Positions 26,620-34,485 of a DNA stretch of 55,473 nt are shown here, in pieces (within the stretch, counting starts at the first letter, position 1; every line of letters begins with the position of its first letter). Below the pieces are notes generated by a model, which was not told where the DNA came from, made no database searches, and saw only the letters and a list, made by a program, of their open reading frames with translations. Both the position numbers and the translations under genes were made by a program. The DNA comes from Rhodocyclaceae bacterium UBA5602 (GTDB lineage: Bacteria; Pseudomonadota; Gammaproteobacteria; Burkholderiales; Rhodocyclaceae), in the NCBI GenBank assembly GCA_002424865.1, contig DILC01000035.1, positions 876 through 56,348 of the forward strand, in the 5' to 3' direction.

Positions 26620-27258
26620 TCAGGTTTTGGCAAGCCGTTGCAGCTTTTGCTCCAACTGGGCGAGATCGTGATGCAGGCGATCAACGGCAGTGGAAAAGTC
26701 GGCGATGGCGAGACGGCTCACAATGACAGGACGTTCTTCCGTGAGAAATTCGCGCAGGTTTTCTGCGAGCATCCGGGCACGGTGCTTATGGCAGGAAAGA
26801 AATGTGTGAGCGCCCACTACCAGCCTGTGGGCTAGCATATCGCCAAACAAGCGCGATAGGTCTGCTTCTGCATCCCATCGCAAGTGTTCTAAAAGCTTGC
26901 CTAACGCGTGCGCCAGGTCGGCTGAACCCTGAATACGGGTGGCACGAAAAATGGCAGCTTGGTCTTGCAGAGCCAGTAGCGGGGTATTCGCTGGTAAATC
27001 AACCACAACATCTGGCCCGCTGGCATTTAATAGCGCGCTGTCTAGAGGTGCCTTGACCAATCCTTCAGGCGTTATTTGAAAAATCAGGGATAAGGGGGGG
27101 AGAGAGACTTTAATGCGCTGTCCTGAAAAGGGGCGTAGTGATAAAGACGCCCATGCAGACTGGCCAAGCAGATGGTTTACCGCGCGAATGAGGCCTGCCT
27201 GAACTGCCGTTCCAGGCGGCTTGGGCAGGGCCTGAGAGGCTGAAATGGGCGCGGCCAT
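26620..27258 (-). CDS. ubiJ: ubiquinone biosynthesis accessory factor (UbiJ/SCP2 domain)
   Basis: A 212-residue protein with an SCP2-type sterol-binding-like domain (about residues 40-115) and a C-terminal helical region (LTEERPVIVSR then LEQKLQRL). UbiJ organises the soluble ubiquinone-synthesis complex. Nearby ubiE on the same strand, two genes upstream, supports the call. Sequence similarity within the family is low, so this rests on domain layout and context. Confidence 0.8.
   Translation of the reverse strand: MAAPISASQALPKPPGTAVQAGLIRAVNHLLGQSAWASLSLRPFSGQRIKVSLPPLSLIFQITPEGLVKAPLDSALLNASGPDVVVDLPANTPLLALQDQAAIFRATRIQGSADLAHALGKLLEHLRWDAEADLSRLFGDMLAHRLVVGAHTFLSCHKHRARMLAENLREFLTEERPVIVSRLAIADFSTAVDRLHHDLAQLEQKLQRLAKT
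26694..26718 (+). repeat. dispersed 25-bp element, copy 4 (in ubiJ)
   Basis: Plus-strand match of 23/25, antisense to ubiJ, which reads SRLAIADFS across it. Confidence 0.7.
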
Positions 27259-27279
27259 CCTGGCGATAGTCAGCAGGGG

Positions 27280-28203
27280 TCAGTCTTGCTGGATCCCGGC
27301 GACAAGCCAGCCACTTTGGCCATCGACGGGTTTGTCAAGATGCCAGATTTCGGAAAAAGCGACAGGGGCGCTGTTGGCTTCTTCACGCAGTTGGCCATGG
27401 AAGCGAACACTTGCAATGTGGTGGCGGGCTTCTGTGACGACCTCAAGCAAATCTGCATTTAATTGAACAATGTCGGTTTGCTGCTGCGCCCGCTGACGTT
27501 CCTGAAATTGCAACTGGATTTCGGCGGCTACTTCAGGCGTGGAAAACTGGCGAATATCTTCCATGTCACCGCGATCATTCGCTGCCTGCAAACGGACAAA
27601 ATTAAGCTTGGCCTGGCGTAAAAAGCCATCGGAATCAAAGTCGGCGGGTATGGCGCTCGTGACCATTGGCGCAGCAGCATCTGTAGCGGAATGCGCATAT
27701 TGCGCCGTCCCGCCAGCACCGACTTTTTGCGCATCAAACTGCAAGGGCGCTTGGCCCACCGCAGCACCAACTGCGGCAGGCTCAGTCCGCACCATGGCTT
27801 GGGGGGCGGAGCGGCTACCAAAAAAGCGGCGCAGGATGAAAATTGCTGCCATGGCAATGAGCGCGATCAGCAAAAAGTTGGCGACACCTTCACCCATGCC
27901 AAAGTGGGAAAGCAGGGCAGCCAAGCCAATCCCCGCAGCCAGGCCAGCGATCGGACCCAGCCAACGGCTGGCGCCCGTGCGTGGCGCATTGGCGGCGGCG
28001 GGAGCCGCTGCGGGGGCTGTGTTTTGGGTTGCATTCTGGGTGGGCGTTGCCTGGCGTGGCGGCGTGGCATCACGATTCATGGTGGGGGATGAGCGGTTCA
28101 TGCCAAAAGAGCGGCTGCCGCCCAGGCGCTTGGCTTCAGCCGATTCGACGAACATGCCCAAACCCAATACCAACACAGCGAAAGCAACCATCAATTTTTT
28201 CAT
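27280..28203 (-). CDS. Tim44-like domain membrane protein
   Basis: A 307-residue protein with a signal peptide (LMVAFAVLVLGLGMFVESAEA), a Pro/Thr/Ala-rich linker, two close membrane segments (about residues 84-101 and 108-125), a second linker and a C-terminal Tim44-like domain (about 195-305; DGFLRQAKLNFVRLQAANDRGD then SEIWHLDKP). The same layout is common beside ubiJ/ubiE in betaproteobacteria. Its role is unknown. A copy of the dispersed element encodes KVGAGGTA in the second linker. Confidence 0.88.
   Translation of the reverse strand: MKKLMVAFAVLVLGLGMFVESAEAKRLGGSRSFGMNRSSPTMNRDATPPRQATPTQNATQNTAPAAAPAAANAPRTGASRWLGPIAGLAAGIGLAALLSHFGMGEGVANFLLIALIAMAAIFILRRFFGSRSAPQAMVRTEPAAVGAAVGQAPLQFDAQKVGAGGTAQYAHSATDAAAPMVTSAIPADFDSDGFLRQAKLNFVRLQAANDRGDMEDIRQFSTPEVAAEIQLQFQERQRAQQQTDIVQLNADLLEVVTEARHHIASVRFHGQLREEANSAPVAFSEIWHLDKPVDGQSGWLVAGIQQD
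27703..27727 (-). repeat. dispersed 25-bp element, copy 5 (in the Tim44-like gene)
   Basis: Minus-strand match of 23/25, sense to the gene, encoding KVGAGGTA in the linker before the Tim44-like domain. Confidence 0.7.
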
Positions 28204-28259
28204 TGTTTTTCCTTATCAATCAAAGCGGCTTGCGTTTTCTTAAAACAGAGCAAGGCCAA

Positions 28260-29030
28260 TTAAAGTTTATAACCTCGGTGTAAAGCCACAACGCCGGCAG
28301 TGAGGTTGAAATAGTCGACCCGGCCAAAGCCGGTTTGTTCCATCAGGTTTTTTAATGCGCCTTGATCCGGGTGCATGCGGATGGACTCCGCCAGGTAGCG
28401 ATAGGAATCCGCATCATCCGCAATTTTTTTGCCGAGCCAAGGCAGCAGCTTGAAGGAATAGACATCGTAGGCTTTTTCCAGCGGTGCCCAGACTTTGGAA
28501 AACTCCAAGACCAAAAGCCTGCCACCGGGGCGCAGCACACGATACATCTCAGCCAGGGCTTGTGATTTGTCGGTCATGTTGCGCAAGCCAAAAGCCACGC
28601 TGACGATATCAAAATAATTGTCCGGGAAAGGCAGCTTTTCGGCATCGCACTGCGCCACTGGCGTGATGACACCTTCATTGAGCAGGCGATCACGGCCAAC
28701 GGTGAGCATGGCATTGTTGATGTCGGTGAGCCAGACTTGCCCGCCGGTTGCCCCAGTTGTGCCCACACATCGTGCAAAAGCCGAGGAAAGGTCGGCGGTG
28801 CCGCCTGCCACATCCAATACCCGCTCGCCCGGACGCGGCGCGGCGATGCGGATGGCAAACTTTTTCCATAAGCGATGCAGGCCGACGGACATGAGATCGT
28901 TCATGATGTCGTATTTCGCTGCCACGGACGAGAACACGCCAGCGACACGCTGCGCCTTGGCGTCTTCATCCACGGTTTCAAATCCGAAATGGGTTTTGCC
29001 TGCGGTTTTATTCATGTCTGGCTTTTGCAT
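28260..29030 (-). CDS. ubiE: bifunctional demethylmenaquinone / 2-methoxy-6-polyprenyl-1,4-benzoquinol methylase
   Basis: A 256-residue SAM-dependent C-methyltransferase of quinone synthesis. Motifs THFGFETV, RVAGVFSSVAAKYDIMNDLMSVGLHRLWK, the SAM site VLDVAGGTADL and SVAFGLRN(M) identify it. The ATG at 29030 is used; a second ATG at 29015 is also possible. The gene overlaps the end of the upstream DUF971 gene by 19 bp, so they are co-transcribed. Confidence 0.96.
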   Translation of the reverse strand: MQKPDMNKTAGKTHFGFETVDEDAKAQRVAGVFSSVAAKYDIMNDLMSVGLHRLWKKFAIRIAAPRPGERVLDVAGGTADLSSAFARCVGTTGATGGQVWLTDINNAMLTVGRDRLLNEGVITPVAQCDAEKLPFPDNYFDIVSVAFGLRNMTDKSQALAEMYRVLRPGGRLLVLEFSKVWAPLEKAYDVYSFKLLPWLGKKIADDADSYRYLAESIRMHPDQGALKNLMEQTGFGRVDYFNLTAGVVALHRGYKL

Positions 29031-29440
29031 GGTGTTGATGGGTTAGCGGCAGTTTTTGCCGACGCAACAGCGTCCCGGCTCGCGCCTGCGGCCGCCAGGC
29101 GCCGGAGGTAACCTGCCCATAAGGCTTCCTGGTTTTTACCGAGGTAATACAGTACATCCCAAGAAAAAATGCCGCTATTGTGGCCATCGGAAAAGCTGGG
29201 TTTGATGCCATAGCTGCCAGCAGGCTCAATGGCAATAATTTTCACGTCACGCTTGCCGGTTTGCAGGGTTTCCTGTCCTTTGCCATGGCCGCGCACTTCA
29301 GCGGAAGGGCTGTGGACGCGAAGAAACTCGGTCGGGAATTCAAAGCGTGCGCCATCATCAAAGCCGACTTCAAGCAGGCAAGAGGTTTGGTGCAGGATGA
29401 TTTCGGTCGGTTGCGGCGTCGATTGGTCAAGACCGGGCAT
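29012..29440 (-). CDS. DUF971 (gamma-butyrobetaine hydroxylase-like N-terminal) protein
   Basis: A 142-residue protein with the DUF971 core: EVGFDDGARFEFPTEFLRVHSPSAEVRGHG, then AIEPAGSYGIKPSFSDGHNSGIFSWDVLYYLG. This fold also occurs at the N-terminus of gamma-butyrobetaine hydroxylases. The ATG at 29440 is chosen because the longer frame upstream looks non-coding. It precedes and overlaps ubiE. Function unknown. Confidence 0.88.
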   Translation of the reverse strand: MPGLDQSTPQPTEIILHQTSCLLEVGFDDGARFEFPTEFLRVHSPSAEVRGHGKGQETLQTGKRDVKIIAIEPAGSYGIKPSFSDGHNSGIFSWDVLYYLGKNQEALWAGYLRRLAAAGASRDAVASAKTAANPSTPCKSQT

Positions 29441-29579
29441 GGTGCTGGATTGATTCGGTTGGATGGCAAAGGCTGGGGTTAACAATAGCGTGCCATGATA
29501 ACGCAGGCAAGCCGCAGGTGATACATGACGGAGAACGAGATTGCAGCTTGGGGGGAATGAGCGGCGCAAGTTGGCGGGA

Positions 29580-31640
29580 TTAAAACTCCAGCGGATCAAC
29601 ATCCACATGCCAGCGCACCTTGCGGTGACGCTTTAGCGCATGGAGCGCTGGCTGCCATGCGGCTAGAAAGTGTTGCAGGGCCGGACGGTTGCCTGATTCC
29701 ACCAGTAATTGGGCACGCTCCTGCGCCATTAAGCGGTGCAGGCGCATGGGGACGGGGTCAAAGAGCGTGATGGGGTGTCCGATTATATGCAGCGCAACTT
29801 GTTCTGCCGCTTCGCGCGCCTGCATTAAAAAAGCCACTGTGTCGCCCATGGCCGGGCTTTCAGCGCGCAGCATGGCCTGAAAGGTAAAGGGCGGGAAGCC
29901 CGCTGTTTTGCGTTCATCGAGTTGCGATTTTGCAAAGCGGGCGTAATCGTGATCAATCAAGGCCTGGTAGAGCGGATGTGCCGGATGTTCGGTTTGGATG
30001 AGCACTTCCCCGGGAAGGTTCGCCCGCCCGCTACGCCCGCCCACTTGCATGAGCTGGGAAAAAAGCCGCTCCGGTGCACGAAAATCAGCTGCAAAGAGTG
30101 CGGTATCGGCACTGATCGCGCCCACCAGCGTGAGCTTGGGAAAATCATGCCCTTTGGCAAGCATTTGCGTACCAATGAGAATGTCCACTTCACCTGCATG
30201 AATGCTGGCGAGCAGCGCCTGCCATTTTTTGGGATTATTGGCGGAGTCCCGGTCAACGCGTAAAACGCGGGCGTCGGGAAAGCGCTCGATCAATGCCGCT
30301 TCAACGCGTTGCGTGCCACGGCCAAAAGGATGAATGTCGATATTGCCGCAATCCGGGCAGGCGTGCGGGATAGCGCACGCCCCACCGCAATGGTGGCAAC
30401 GCAAATGTTTATCGGCTAAATGCACCACCATATTTGCCGCGCAATGCTGGCAGCGTGAAATCCAGCCACAAGCAGCGCAAGCCAAAACTGGCGCGTAGCC
30501 ACGGCGATTCAAAAAGACCAGGCTTTGCTCGCCACGCGCCAGGCGTTGTTCAATCGCCGTAATGAGGGCGGCACTCAAGCCTTCTTGCAGTTTTTCGCGA
30601 CGCGTATCCACGGCGCGCACTACGGGCGGCGCTTCGGCGACAGCCCGATCGGGGAGTGCCAATAAACGATAACGTCCCGCATTGGCATGGTGAAAACTTT
30701 CCAATGAGGGCGTTGCCGACCCCAGCACAATAGGGCAGTTGTGTTGATGTGCGCGCCAAATGGCCAAATCGCGGGCTGAATAGCGGACGCCATCTTGTTG
30801 CTTGAAAGATGCATCATGCTCTTCGTCTACGATAATGAGCCGCAAGCGCGGCATCGGCGTGAATACAGCCAGGCGTGTGCCCAGTACGATGTCGGCGGTA
30901 CTCGCGAGTGCTTCAAGAAACCCCCGCGCTCGGGCAGCATCGCTCACACTGCTGTTGGCCACCACTAAATGCGCCTGGGGAAAGCGTGTGCGCACGCGGC
31001 CTTCTAGCTGGGGCGTCAAGGCAATTTCAGGCACCAGCATAAGCGCTTGTTCACCCCGGACGAGCGCCGCTGCAATGGCGTGCAAATAAACCTCTGTTTT
31101 GCCGCTGCCCGTGACGCCATGGAGCAGGAAGGTTTGAAACGTGTCTGCCTGAATGATTTGCCTGACTGCCTCCTGTTGCGCCATTAATAGCGGCGGCCGA
31201 TGGGGGGGGGCATGTTCAGCGCAGATGTCTGTTGTAACTGCGGGTGCAACAGTTGCAGAGACAGGTTCTGGTTTTATTTTGTCCGGCTTTATTTTTTTGG
31301 CGCGAGGCAGTTTGGGCAGCTTGCCTCGTCGCAGCATGGGCGGCAGGGCGAACGAGGTGACTTCGCCGATCGGTGCCTGATAATAGCGTGAGCAAAACTC
31401 GCATAGCCGCAACCAGGTATCCGGCAGGCGCGGCATGTCACGCAAAATAGCTGTGGCGGATTTGAGCTTATCAACAGGCTGATCGCTTGCGTCAAGCCAG
31501 TCCAAAATGATCCCGATCCGTTCGTTGCGGCCAAAGGGGACGCTTACCCGGTAACCAATGTCTTCAGTACTGGCGTCAGGCGCCAGATAATCAAATAACT
31601 GGGGCAGGGGCAGGTCAAGGGCGACACGGACTATGCTCAT
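29580..31640 (-). CDS. priA: primosomal protein N' (replication restart helicase)
   Basis: A 686-residue superfamily-2 helicase that reloads the replisome at stalled forks. It has an N-terminal DNA-binding domain, Walker A HGVTGSGKTEVYL, the DEEH box (VDEEHDASFKQQDGVRYSARDLA) and the zinc-binding Cys cluster (CAACGWISRCQHC then CHHCGGACAIPHACPDC). A Lys/Pro/Ala-rich insertion near residues 118-145 separates the N-terminal and helicase domains. It is transcribed alone away from hemE's side. Confidence 0.96.
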   Translation of the reverse strand: MSIVRVALDLPLPQLFDYLAPDASTEDIGYRVSVPFGRNERIGIILDWLDASDQPVDKLKSATAILRDMPRLPDTWLRLCEFCSRYYQAPIGEVTSFALPPMLRRGKLPKLPRAKKIKPDKIKPEPVSATVAPAVTTDICAEHAPPHRPPLLMAQQEAVRQIIQADTFQTFLLHGVTGSGKTEVYLHAIAAALVRGEQALMLVPEIALTPQLEGRVRTRFPQAHLVVANSSVSDAARARGFLEALASTADIVLGTRLAVFTPMPRLRLIIVDEEHDASFKQQDGVRYSARDLAIWRAHQHNCPIVLGSATPSLESFHHANAGRYRLLALPDRAVAEAPPVVRAVDTRREKLQEGLSAALITAIEQRLARGEQSLVFLNRRGYAPVLACAACGWISRCQHCAANMVVHLADKHLRCHHCGGACAIPHACPDCGNIDIHPFGRGTQRVEAALIERFPDARVLRVDRDSANNPKKWQALLASIHAGEVDILIGTQMLAKGHDFPKLTLVGAISADTALFAADFRAPERLFSQLMQVGGRSGRANLPGEVLIQTEHPAHPLYQALIDHDYARFAKSQLDERKTAGFPPFTFQAMLRAESPAMGDTVAFLMQAREAAEQVALHIIGHPITLFDPVPMRLHRLMAQERAQLLVESGNRPALQHFLAAWQPALHALKRHRKVRWHVDVDPLEF

Positions 31641-32044
31641 CAGGTGTCAATAGCTTGCTTGCGATAGCTCGAAAAAATATGCGTAAAGCGGTGCAAGCGG
31701 CTGTTGTAATGGAGAAAATTGGTTACCCACAAAAACTGTGGATAACTTTGTGAATAAACGCGTTTAAAAACGTTCAAGTGACGGTTTGGTAAGGAAAATG
31801 ACTTATTTGTGCAAAGTTTGAACAAAATAAATATGTTTAAAAACAAAAGGTTATATTGTCCGATGTAACAGGGGCTTGAAAAGATAGTGAAATTTCATGA
31901 ATCACCGTTTTTGTGCATAAGTCAATCGGAGGTGGCAATATTTTTATATCGAAAAGCTGTTTCGGGAAGGCTTGGCTAGTGCGGGTTTCAAGCCCGCGCC
32001 GCGCGTTTATCCTTGTCCTGTCAGGGACATAAAAAGGAATCGCG
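31641..32044. promoter_or_regulatory. AT-rich priA-hemE gap with a cluster of DnaA boxes
   Basis: A 404-bp gap without a gene. Three perfect TTATNCACA boxes lie on the minus strand: TTATCCACA at 31737-31745, TTATTCACA at 31749-31757 and TTATGCACA at 31912-31920. An 8/9 box TTACCCACA lies at 31723-31731 on the plus strand. AT-rich tracts (GTTTAAAAAC twice) lie between them. A GCGGG/CCCGC hairpin is at 31981-31997 and a TGTCC/GGACA hairpin near 32015. Confidence 0.6.
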
Positions 32045-33106
32045 TCAGAAGCCTTGGTGCGGGTAGTTGTGCACTGCGTTAATTAATACATTGACATTAT
32101 CAGGCGGGGTGAATTGGGAAATGCCATGCCCCAAATTGAACACATGCCCCGTACCCTCACCAAATTGTTGCATGACGCGACAGGCTTCTGCGGCGACTTT
32201 CTCGGGTGAGGCAAAGAGCGCCATCGGGTCTAAATTACCTTGCAAAGCCACCTTATGGCCGATGCGCGCGCGCGCTTCACCCAAGTGGGTTGTCCAGTCC
32301 AGGCCCACGGCATCGCAGCCGATGTCGGCAATGGCTTCTAACCATTGTCCGCCACCTTTGGTGAATACGATACAGGGCACGCGCTGGCCATCGTGCGAGC
32401 GTTTCAGGTCTGCCAGAATGCGCTGCATATAAGCCAAGGAAAACTCGCGATAAGCCGCGTGGGAGAGCACGCCGCCCCAAGAATCAAACAACATCACGGC
32501 TTGTGCGCCGGATTCAATTTGTGCGTTGAGATAATTCACCACCGCCGTCGCGGTGACGGCCAGGATCCGGTGGAGCAAATCCGGCCGGTCGTACAACATG
32601 GTTTTAATCGTCCGGTAGTCGGCCGATGCGCCCCCTTCGACCATGTAACAGGCCAAGGTCCACGGGCTGCCTGAAAAACCAATCAGCGGCACGCTGTTGC
32701 CCAATGCCCGGCGGATTTCCACCACGGCATCCATGACATAACGCAAATGTACATTCGGGTCAGGTGCGGTGAGATCGCGGATTTCCCATTCATTGCGCAG
32801 TGGCCGTTCAAACTTTGGCCCTTCGCCTTCGGCAAAGTAAAGCCCTAAACCCATGGCGTCGGGTACGGTCAGGATGTCCGAGAACAAAATAGCCGCATCC
32901 AAATCAAAGCGTGCCAGCGGTTGCAGCGTGACTTCGCAGGCAAGTTGCGGGTTTTTGCATAAATTGAGAAAGCTGCCAGCCCGCCGCCGGGTTTCGTTGT
33001 ACTCCGGCAAATAGCGACCCGCCTGGCGCATGAGCCACACCGGGGTGCGGGTGACGGGTTCCTTGAGCAGGGCGCGTAAAAAATTATCGTTCTTGGGGCG
33101 TGCCAT
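32045..33106 (-). CDS. hemE: uroporphyrinogen decarboxylase
   Basis: HemE removes the four acetate carboxyls of uroporphyrinogen III in haem synthesis. The N-terminal signature PVWLMRQAGRYLPEYNETR, the substrate-site GFSGSPWTLACYMVEGG and the C-terminal FNLGHGISQFTPPDNV are all visible. The ATG at 33106 matches the family start (MARPKNDNFLRALL). The 353-residue length is normal. Confidence 0.97.
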   Translation of the reverse strand: MARPKNDNFLRALLKEPVTRTPVWLMRQAGRYLPEYNETRRRAGSFLNLCKNPQLACEVTLQPLARFDLDAAILFSDILTVPDAMGLGLYFAEGEGPKFERPLRNEWEIRDLTAPDPNVHLRYVMDAVVEIRRALGNSVPLIGFSGSPWTLACYMVEGGASADYRTIKTMLYDRPDLLHRILAVTATAVVNYLNAQIESGAQAVMLFDSWGGVLSHAAYREFSLAYMQRILADLKRSHDGQRVPCIVFTKGGGQWLEAIADIGCDAVGLDWTTHLGEARARIGHKVALQGNLDPMALFASPEKVAAEACRVMQQFGEGTGHVFNLGHGISQFTPPDNVNVLINAVHNYPHQGF

Positions 33107-33247
33107 GGCAAATCCAGCAGAGGAAAAAAGCAATTATCGCATTACGCATGCATGATGATGAGGTTGCGGGGGAAAATGGCCACGCATCTTCCCTGCTGGC
33201 TGCTATCAGAACTGGCGCTGATCCGCAGGGGATAAAATGTATTGAAA

Positions 33248-34483
33248 CTAGCGTAAGCCAAGGTCTTTGAGCTTGCGATACAAATGCGTGCGCTCCAGCC
33301 CGGTTTTTTCCGCCAGGCGCACCATGTTGCCTTCTACCTGCACCAAATGATGTTCAAAATAAATGCGCTCAAAGGCTTCTCTGGCTTCGCGCAGCGGTTG
33401 TTGGATGAGTTCCGGGGCGAGTTGCTCGGCCAAGCCAGTCCCTTCACCGGCAGGATTGAGTATCTGGCGGACTTCATCAGCCGAGATTTCTTCGTCCAGG
33501 GCGGCGACCGCCAGGGATTTAACGGCCGATCTCAGGCCGGAATAGCCGGATACCCAGGGGAAGTGGCGCAGGGCATTTAATGCACCGGTGGAAAAACGTC
33601 GCGGGGGTACGCCTTCTTCAGCCGCTAAAAAATTGAGCAGGTGGGTGGCGATATCGGGTATTTCATCTTTTAATTCCCGCAGTGATGGCAGGCCGAGGAC
33701 GGATTGAAACAGCAGATTGACTTCCTGTTCTTCCCATCCGTGCGCAATGAGGCTGGTGATATCGTGCGTCGTACCGGCGACCAGGCGCAAGCGATATTTC
33801 GTCAGGCGTTCAGCCGCAAAGAGCAGATTTTTCTGCTGCAAGCGGTTCAAGCGCGTGAGTTCTTCACACCATAACAGGCCATCGGTGAGCGAGGCCAGCT
33901 TGTCCAGGTCAAGGGGTTCTAGGGTGTGGGCCAGATTGATGACTGGCTTATCGGGTATTTGCGCCGTGAGTGCCACCAGTTCCACAATGCCGCTGGGCGG
34001 GGAACGCAATAACAGCATGGGGTTGTTTGATAACAGCTGATCAAAGCGGCGTTTTAAATCACGCAGCAGGCCCGGGCGAGTGAAGGCGGCAAGCGATAGC
34101 GTGCTGTGCAATTTGCGGCTGCCGCGCTCTAGCGACTTTTTGACGGTTTGCAGCAGCCTTTGCATGCCGATGGGCTTTTCCAGGAAGTCCATGGCGCCAA
34201 TGCGCGTTGCTTCCACTGCTGTGTCAATGGTGGCGTGGCCGGACATCATCAGCACGGGAGCATTGAGCTGGCCGTGCGCCGCCCAGTCTTTTAGCAGGGT
34301 AATGCCATCGACTTCAGGCATCCAGATATCCAGCAGGATCAAGTCCGGTTGTGATTCCGCGCGCAAGGCTTTGGCGGTGGCCGCATTTTCGGCGAGCACA
34401 ACGTCATAACCTTCATCGCGCAGAATTTCCGAGAGGAGTTCGCGAATGCCAATTTCGTCATCAACAATGAGTATTTTTGCCAT
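33248..34483 (-). CDS. ntrX: NtrX-like response regulator with a degenerate AAA+ domain
   Basis: Residues 1-120 are a receiver domain with acidic pair D8-D9, phosphoacceptor D52 in LLDIWMPEVDG and K103. The middle region (about 135-330) has the length of a sigma-54 activator AAA+ domain but lacks a recognisable Walker A and the GAFTGA loop; family-like fragments survive (FLAAEEGVPPRRFS, ALRHFPWVSG(Y)). The C-terminus is a Fis-type helix-turn-helix (NMVRLAEKTGLERTHLYRKLKDLGLR). It follows ntrY after two bases. It is likely phosphorylated by NtrY but unlikely to open sigma-54 promoters by ATP hydrolysis. Confidence 0.88.
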   Translation of the reverse strand: MAKILIVDDEIGIRELLSEILRDEGYDVVLAENAATAKALRAESQPDLILLDIWMPEVDGITLLKDWAAHGQLNAPVLMMSGHATIDTAVEATRIGAMDFLEKPIGMQRLLQTVKKSLERGSRKLHSTLSLAAFTRPGLLRDLKRRFDQLLSNNPMLLLRSPPSGIVELVALTAQIPDKPVINLAHTLEPLDLDKLASLTDGLLWCEELTRLNRLQQKNLLFAAERLTKYRLRLVAGTTHDITSLIAHGWEEQEVNLLFQSVLGLPSLRELKDEIPDIATHLLNFLAAEEGVPPRRFSTGALNALRHFPWVSGYSGLRSAVKSLAVAALDEEISADEVRQILNPAGEGTGLAEQLAPELIQQPLREAREAFERIYFEHHLVQVEGNMVRLAEKTGLERTHLYRKLKDLGLR

Positions 34484-34485
34484 GA

